Source of the DNA: Fimenecus sp045611635
GTDB lineage: Bacteria > Bacillota > Clostridia > Oscillospirales > Acutalibacteraceae
Reading direction: 5' to 3'
Assembly: GCA_045611635.1 (NCBI GenBank)
Contig: JAZKXL010000030.1
Coordinates: forward strand, 1 to 9,750
Length of the DNA: 9,750 nucleotides
The position numbers and the translations under genes were made by a program. Numbering within the stretch: the stretch's first letter is position 1; every line of letters begins with the position of its first letter. The notes beneath the pieces are model-generated. The model was given only the letters and a program-made list of their open reading frames with translations. It was not told the origin of the DNA and made no database searches. Positions 6,643 through 9,750 of the stretch are shown piece after piece.

Positions 6643-7865
6643 TGTACGGACTTTTAGGTGAACACTTGCCTCATAGTTTTTCACCACAAATACATAATGC
6701 ATTAGGTAATAAGGATTACAGTCTTTTTGAAATTGCACCACAAAATCTTGATATCTTTATGAAAGAACATAATTTTAAGGGTATCAATGTAACAATACCA
6801 TATAAAAAAGCAGTTATTCCTTATCTTGACGTTGTATCAGATGAAGCGAAAAAAATCGGTGCAGTTAATACTATTAAAGTTAAAGATGGCAAACTTTATG
6901 GTTATAATACTGATTATTTTGGTTTTAAATATATGCTTGAAAAGTCAAAAATCAGCGTTAAAGATAAAAAAGCGCTTGTATTAGGAAGTGGTGGCGCATC
7001 ACTTACAGTACAAGCAGTGCTTAGCGATATGGGTGCTAGTCAGGTTGTGGTTATATCTCGTAATGGTGATGACAACTATGTTAATATGTATATGAAACAT
7101 ACTGATGCACAAATAATTGTAAACACAACTCCTGTAGGAATGTATCCTGATAACTTGAAATCACTTGTTGACCTTAATTATTTTAAAAATCTTTCAGGCG
7201 TGCTTGATGTGGTTTATAATCCACTTGAAACAAAATTGATTTTAGATGCAAAAGAAAGAGATATACCATCTTCGGCAGGACTTTCAATGCTAGTTGCTCA
7301 AGCAAAAAAGGCACACGAAATCTTTTTTGATGCTACAATAGATAACAATATTTGTGAAAAAATTGAACGTTCACTTGTTTTGCAAATGAGCAATATTGTA
7401 CTTATTGGTATGGCAGGTTGTGGAAAATCTACAATAGGCAAATATCTTGCTGAAAAACTCCACAAGCAATTAGTTGATACTGATGAAATGATAGTGAATA
7501 CTGAAAATATGCCTATCCCTGAAATTTTTGCGGAGAAGGGCGAAGATTATTTCCGTTGGTGTGAAAATGTAGCAGTCAATTTAGCAGGTCGTGAGAAAAG
7601 TTGTGTAATTGCAACGGGTGGAGGAGTTGTTACTCGCCTCGAAAATTATAATCCTTTAAAGCAAAATGGAATTATAGTTTTTATTAATCGTGATGCCGAT
7701 TTGTTGCCAACAAACGGAAGACCACTTTCGCAAATGCATGGCGTAAAAGTTCTTTATGAAAAAAGAATGCCACTTTACCGCCAATTTGCCGATATTGAAG
7801 TTGATGGTAACGGTACAATAGAAGAAGTGGCTAATAGAATTGTAAAGGAGATAGTGTCTTTATGA
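6642..7865 (+). CDS. aroE-aroK: Fused shikimate dehydrogenase (AroE) - shikimate kinase (AroK)
   Basis: One 407-residue protein carries two consecutive steps, 3-dehydroshikimate to shikimate (NADPH) and shikimate to shikimate 3-phosphate (ATP). The AroE half (about 1-245) has HSFSP (11-15, substrate serines), NVTIPYK (49-55) with the catalytic lysine K55, NTD (89-91), the NADP-binding GSGGAS (115-120) and NTTPVGM (161-167). The stretch between the cofactor SR (139-140) and NTTPVGM is short, so the cofactor domain is compact. The AroK half (about 249-407) has Walker A GMAGCGKST (256-264), DTDE (279-282), FRWCE (304-308), GGGVV (326-330), the lid NGRPL (358-362) and KRMPLY (374-379). The internal ATG at 7386 (M249) has no RBS before it and no stop or frameshift separates the halves, so this is a true fusion. 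It overlaps aroQ by ATGA. Confidence 0.94.
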   Translation: MYGLLGEHLPHSFSPQIHNALGNKDYSLFEIAPQNLDIFMKEHNFKGINVTIPYKKAVIPYLDVVSDEAKKIGAVNTIKVKDGKLYGYNTDYFGFKYMLEKSKISVKDKKALVLGSGGASLTVQAVLSDMGASQVVVISRNGDDNYVNMYMKHTDAQIIVNTTPVGMYPDNLKSLVDLNYFKNLSGVLDVVYNPLETKLILDAKERDIPSSAGLSMLVAQAKKAHEIFFDATIDNNICEKIERSLVLQMSNIVLIGMAGCGKSTIGKYLAEKLHKQLVDTDEMIVNTENMPIPEIFAEKGEDYFRWCENVAVNLAGREKSCVIATGGGVVTRLENYNPLKQNGIIVFINRDADLLPTNGRPLSQMHGVKVLYEKRMPLYRQFADIEVDGNGTIEEVANRIVKEIVSL

Positions 7866-8293
7866 AAATTCTTGTAATCAATGGACCTAATATAAATATG
7901 CTTGGCATTCGTGAACCAGGTATTTATGGTAATCAAAATTACGAAACCCTGCTTTGTGATATTGATGGGTGGGCAACCGAGCTTGATTGCGAAGTTGAGT
8001 GCTATCAATCAAATCACGAGGGCGATTTAGTTGATAAAATCCAACAAGCATACAACAACTTTGATGGAATTGTTATAAATCCTGCAGCATATACCCATAC
8101 AAGTGTTGCAATTTTAGATGCTCTTAAATCAGTGGGAATCCCTGCAGTTGAAGTGCATATTTCGGATGTAACCAAGCGTGAAGATTTCAGACAAATCTCT
8201 TATGCTGGTATGGCGTGCGAAGAGCATATAATCGGCAAAGGACTTGAAGGATATCGCTTAGCTATGCAATATCTTTGTGAAAAATATAAATAA
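7862..8293 (+). CDS. aroQ: 3-dehydroquinate dehydratase, type II
   Basis: Dehydrates 3-dehydroquinate to 3-dehydroshikimate, the third pathway step, with type II chemistry (enolate intermediate, dodecameric enzyme in the family). At 143 residues it has normal length. Visible motifs are INGPNINMLGIREPGIYG (6-23) with R17 and catalytic Y22, YQSNHEGDLVD (48-58), NPAAYTHTS (73-81) with N73 and H79, and VEVHISD (96-102) with H99. FRQISYAG (109-116) stands where many homologues have FRxxS. The start overlaps the aroE-aroK stop as ATGA. AAGGAG (7845-7850) lies 11 bases upstream, a slightly long spacing, so coupling with the upstream gene is likely. It is the last gene of the operon and is followed by a terminator. 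The symbol aroQ here means dehydroquinase, not the AroQ chorismate mutase fold. Confidence 0.97.
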   Translation: MKILVINGPNINMLGIREPGIYGNQNYETLLCDIDGWATELDCEVECYQSNHEGDLVDKIQQAYNNFDGIVINPAAYTHTSVAILDALKSVGIPAVEVHISDVTKREDFRQISYAGMACEEHIIGKGLEGYRLAMQYLCEKYK

Positions 8294-8301
8294 TATAAAA
8301 T

Positions 8302-8333
8302 AACCCCACTCTCAATTGAGAATGGGGTTTTAC
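8302..8333. terminator. Operon terminator, probably bidirectional
   Basis: AACCCCA (8302-8308) pairs with TGGGGTT (8323-8329). After one C/A mismatch, TCTC (8310-8313) pairs with GAGA (8318-8321) around an AATT loop. T residues follow on the plus strand (8328-8331). Read on the minus strand, the same stem is followed by TTATTTTATATT, so it can also stop the convergent sleB transcript. Confidence 0.85.
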
Positions 8334-8340
8334 TTTGTCG

Positions 8341-8400
8341 TGTCATTCTAAGCGTAGCGAAGAATATCAAAAGAGACCCTTCGCTTCGTTCAGGGTGACA
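8341..8400. repeat. 60-base dispersed-type palindromic repeat
   Basis: The 22-base arms at 8341-8362 (TGTCATTCTAAGCGTAGCGA...) and 8379-8400 (...CGTTCAGGGTGACA) are inverted copies matching at 17 of 22 positions, around a 16-base centre. The arm resembles the GTCATTCTGAGCGNAGCGAAGAAT palindromes that I recall as scattered repeats in many Bacillota and other genomes; this recognition is from memory, not a search. It lies between the operon terminator and the sleB stop codon, a typical place for such elements, and carries no coding potential. Confidence 0.65.
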
Positions 8401-8419
8401 TTATAATTTTAACTCTTCA

Positions 8420-9124
8420 TCATTTACAAAACACGTGTCTTCCAATCGTAGTCACAACTGGTCGTTTTCTAATCCATTGGTTACTTGTTTTTGCAGGATT
8501 ATAATAGTATATAGCACCACCCGTTGGGTCCCATCCATTAATGGCATCTCTTGCAGCTTTCTTTGCAGTATCATTTGGCGGTACATTCCAGTTGCTATCT
8601 CGCACCGCAGAGAAAGCGCCTGATTGATAAACAACTCCTGCAATAGAATCAGGGAATGATGAATGTCTTACGCGATTAAGCACAACTGCACCAACAGCAA
8701 CTTGCCCCACATAGCTTTCGCCTCGTGCTTCGGCGCCGATAATTCTTGCAAGAAGATATACATCACTAGAACTGTATCCGCCAGTTGATGAACTTGTTCC
8801 AGAACCAAGACCTAAATATAATAAGGTTTTACGACCTGCAATTCCATCGGCAGTAAGTCCGCAGTTTTTTTGGAATTGTCGTACTGCTTTTTGTGTTGCA
8901 GTTCCGTAAATTCCATCAATAGAGCCGGAATATAATCCTAATTCTCTAAGCTTTGTTTGAATTTGTCGCACCTCTTGTCCTCGTGAGCCAAGCTGAGATA
9001 ATGTTTGCGTGCTTTCGCTGTATGTGTATGCAATGGCAGTAATCACCATCACGTTAACAAGAATTATTGCAACTATTTGCCATAATACTTGTTTTTTGTT
9101 TCGAATTTCATTTTTTGCGTTCAT
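8420..9124 (-). CDS. sleB: SleB-like spore cortex-lytic enzyme (cell wall hydrolase)
   Basis: Predicted peptidoglycan hydrolase that degrades spore cortex during germination; SleB enzymes are lytic transglycosylases acting at muramic-delta-lactam-containing cortex. The 234 residues comprise a basic N terminus and one hydrophobic helix (about 13-34, membrane anchor or uncleaved signal), a PG_binding_1 domain (about 46-104, with LRELGLYSGSIDGIYGTAT at 59-77), a Ser/Gly-rich linker (107-120), and a SleB/Hydrolase_2 catalytic domain (121-234). In the catalytic domain ARIIGAEARGE (126-136) carries the likely catalytic E132, followed by VGAVVLNRV (144-152) and AIYYYNP (204-210). GGAGTGAT (minus strand, 9140-9133) lies 8 bases before the ATG. 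The gene is convergent to the aro operon and divergent from the rRNA promoters. The usual Bacillus partner YpeB is not adjacent. A vegetative SleB-domain hydrolase is the main alternative. Confidence 0.85.
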   Translation of the reverse strand: MNAKNEIRNKKQVLWQIVAIILVNVMVITAIAYTYSESTQTLSQLGSRGQEVRQIQTKLRELGLYSGSIDGIYGTATQKAVRQFQKNCGLTADGIAGRKTLLYLGLGSGTSSSTGGYSSSDVYLLARIIGAEARGESYVGQVAVGAVVLNRVRHSSFPDSIAGVVYQSGAFSAVRDSNWNVPPNDTAKKAARDAINGWDPTGGAIYYYNPAKTSNQWIRKRPVVTTIGRHVFCK

Positions 9125-9261
9125 TTTTATTTATCACTCCGCATATATTGTTAGTATTATGCTTTCCTTTATAGGAATTTTTATTCGAAAAAGATTAATT
9201 GTGGTCATTTTGCATACTATATACAATATGTATAGGCATATTTATGGGCATAAAAACAACT

Positions 9262-9290
9262 TAAAAAATTTTTTTAAAAAAATTAAAAAA
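9262..9290 (+). promoter_or_regulatory. A/T-tract UP element before rRNA promoter P1
   Basis: The 29-base run contains only A and T, as A-tract, T-tract, A-tract, ending 5 bases before the P1 -35 hexamer. This is the placement and composition of UP elements bound by the RNA polymerase alpha C-terminal domains at rRNA promoters. Flanking CAACTT (9257-9262) and AAGTTG (9290-9295) are exact inverted copies. Function is inferred from position. Confidence 0.6.
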
Positions 9291-9295
9291 AGTTG

Positions 9296-9324
9296 TTGAC
9301 AAGTGTTTTTTGATGTGGTATTAT
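9296..9324 (+). promoter_or_regulatory. rRNA operon promoter P1 (sigma-A type)
   Basis: The -35 hexamer TTGACA (9296-9301), a 17-base spacer and the -10 hexamer TATTAT (9319-9324) make a near-consensus housekeeping promoter. Transcription would start near 9331. It is preceded by an all-A/T tract and points at the 16S gene. Confidence 0.85.
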
Positions 9325-9360
9325 ATGCAAGCTGTCTGCGAGAGAGCAAAGTCAGCAAAT

Positions 9361-9388
9361 AAAAAACTTAAAAAGTTTTGAAAAAAGT
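9361..9388 (+). promoter_or_regulatory. A-rich upstream element of rRNA promoter P2
   Basis: An A-rich stretch with phased A-tracts sits directly before the P2 -35 hexamer, like the tract before P1. AAAACTT (9363-9369) and AAGTTTT (9373-9379) are also exact inverted copies with a 3-base loop. It would be transcribed from P1 and serve as upstream DNA for P2. Confidence 0.4.
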
Positions 9389-9389
9389 G

Positions 9390-9418
9390 TTGACAACCTT
9401 GCGGAGTTTTGGTATAAT
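9390..9418 (+). promoter_or_regulatory. rRNA operon promoter P2 (perfect sigma-A consensus)
   Basis: TTGACA (9390-9395), exactly 17 bases, then TATAAT (9413-9418): a perfect consensus promoter, 94 bases downstream of P1. The start point is expected near 9425. Tandem P1/P2 promoters are typical of rRNA operons and help explain high, growth-rate-dependent transcription. Confidence 0.92.
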
Positions 9419-9424
9419 GAAACT

Positions 9425-9673
9425 CCACCCGCAAAAATCGGGTTGGACAGACTGAACCTTGAAAATTAAACAACGACGAGATAAGTAAAAGGAACCCTGT
9501 AGATTCTTTGAGAGTACGGAAGTACGAAACAGAGAAATACAAGAAACAGTAATTCTTTTGGATAACAAAAGAGTTAAGAAATAAACGCTAAGCGTTTTTG
9601 AGTTAAAAGAAGTAAAGAGCTAAAAGCACTTTAGAAAATGATTAGAACGAACTACGGTTCGAGTTAATACAAT
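9425..9673 (+). other. rRNA transcribed leader (gene-free)
   Basis: This stretch between P2 and 16S shows no credible gene. It contains several hairpins: 9424-9431 with 9439-9447 (one bulged T), 9553-9560 with 9566-9573, 9583-9588 with 9592-9597, and 9648-9652 with 9657-9661. GAGTTAA occurs three times (9571, 9600 and 9661). The P1 transcript would extend it back to about 9331. Leaders of this kind hold antitermination signals and the 5' half of the 16S processing stem; the matching 3' half lies beyond the window. Confidence 0.7.
9457..9474 (+). promoter_or_regulatory. boxA-like antitermination element
   Basis: CCTTGAAAATTAAACAAC closely resembles the CTTTGAAAACTAAACAA element found in Bacillota rRNA leaders and spacers, where boxA recruits NusB/NusE for antitermination. 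Its location about 30 bases after the P2 start fits. Assigned by similarity from memory and by position. Confidence 0.45.

Positions 9674-9750
<77 letters not shown>

Noticed and set aside
7386..7865. Separate aroK gene starting at ATG 7386
   Set aside because: There is no stop before it and no Shine-Dalgarno sequence, and the frame is continuous with AroE, so a fusion is the better reading.
9142..9190. Sigma-G-like promoter for sleB on the minus strand (GAATA ... CATAATA)
   Set aside because: Both boxes resemble the forespore consensus, but the gap is 20 bases instead of the usual 17-18, and in such AT-rich DNA this can occur by chance.
9009..9299. 96-residue hydrophobic plus-strand open frame
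   Set aside because: It is antisense to the sleB membrane segment and runs into the rRNA UP element. Its hydrophobicity is explained by the complement of a membrane-helix coding region and by AT-rich DNA, and it has no RBS.
9321..9568. Two minus-strand open frames (73 and 66 residues) across the rRNA leader
   Set aside because: They lie over the rRNA promoters and leader, overlap each other and have no recognisable domain.

Overview
The window reads as a chromosomal segment of a low-GC, endospore-forming member of the Clostridia, possibly Oscillospiraceae/Ruminococcaceae-like. The basis is AT-rich coding DNA, Gram-positive AGGAGG/GGTGA ribosome binding sites, a SleB-type spore cortex hydrolase, a Bacillota-style rRNA leader and the start of a 16S rRNA gene. 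Genus or species cannot be read from the 77 bases of 16S present.

Positions 1-8293 hold a tightly packed, one-directional operon for aromatic amino acid synthesis: aroF (type I-beta DAHP synthase), tyrA (prephenate dehydrogenase), aroB, aroA, aroC, pheA (chorismate mutase-prephenate dehydratase-ACT), a fused aroE-aroK and aroQ. All seven shikimate steps from PEP plus erythrose 4-phosphate to chorismate are present, together with the branch enzymes towards phenylalanine and tyrosine. No tryptophan-branch gene and no aminotransferase is visible. The operon opens behind a perfect 12-bp intrinsic terminator hairpin. The preceding bases look like the end of a T-box antiterminator, so the operon is probably controlled by tRNA-sensing attenuation; most of that leader lies outside the window. 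Genes are joined by overlaps or gaps of a few bases. The exception is a 167-base spacer between aroC and pheA, which carries a long imperfect palindrome and a second small hairpin.

The operon ends at a hairpin terminator (8302-8333), followed by a 60-base dispersed-repeat-like palindrome (8341-8400). A convergent minus-strand gene for a SleB-like spore cortex-lytic enzyme occupies 8420-9124.

From 9257 to the end is an rRNA operon head: an A/T-tract upstream element, two tandem near-perfect sigma-A promoters (TTGACA-17-TATTAT and TTGACA-17-TATAAT), a roughly 250-340 base leader with a boxA-like antitermination element and several hairpins, then the 5' end of 16S rRNA from about 9674, cut by the window edge.

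The enzymes are standard. The points most worth a second look are the truncated T-box, the AroE-AroK fusion with its compact AroE half, and the non-coding palindromes at 5338-5419 and 8341-8400. I see no convincing evidence of a wholly new system.
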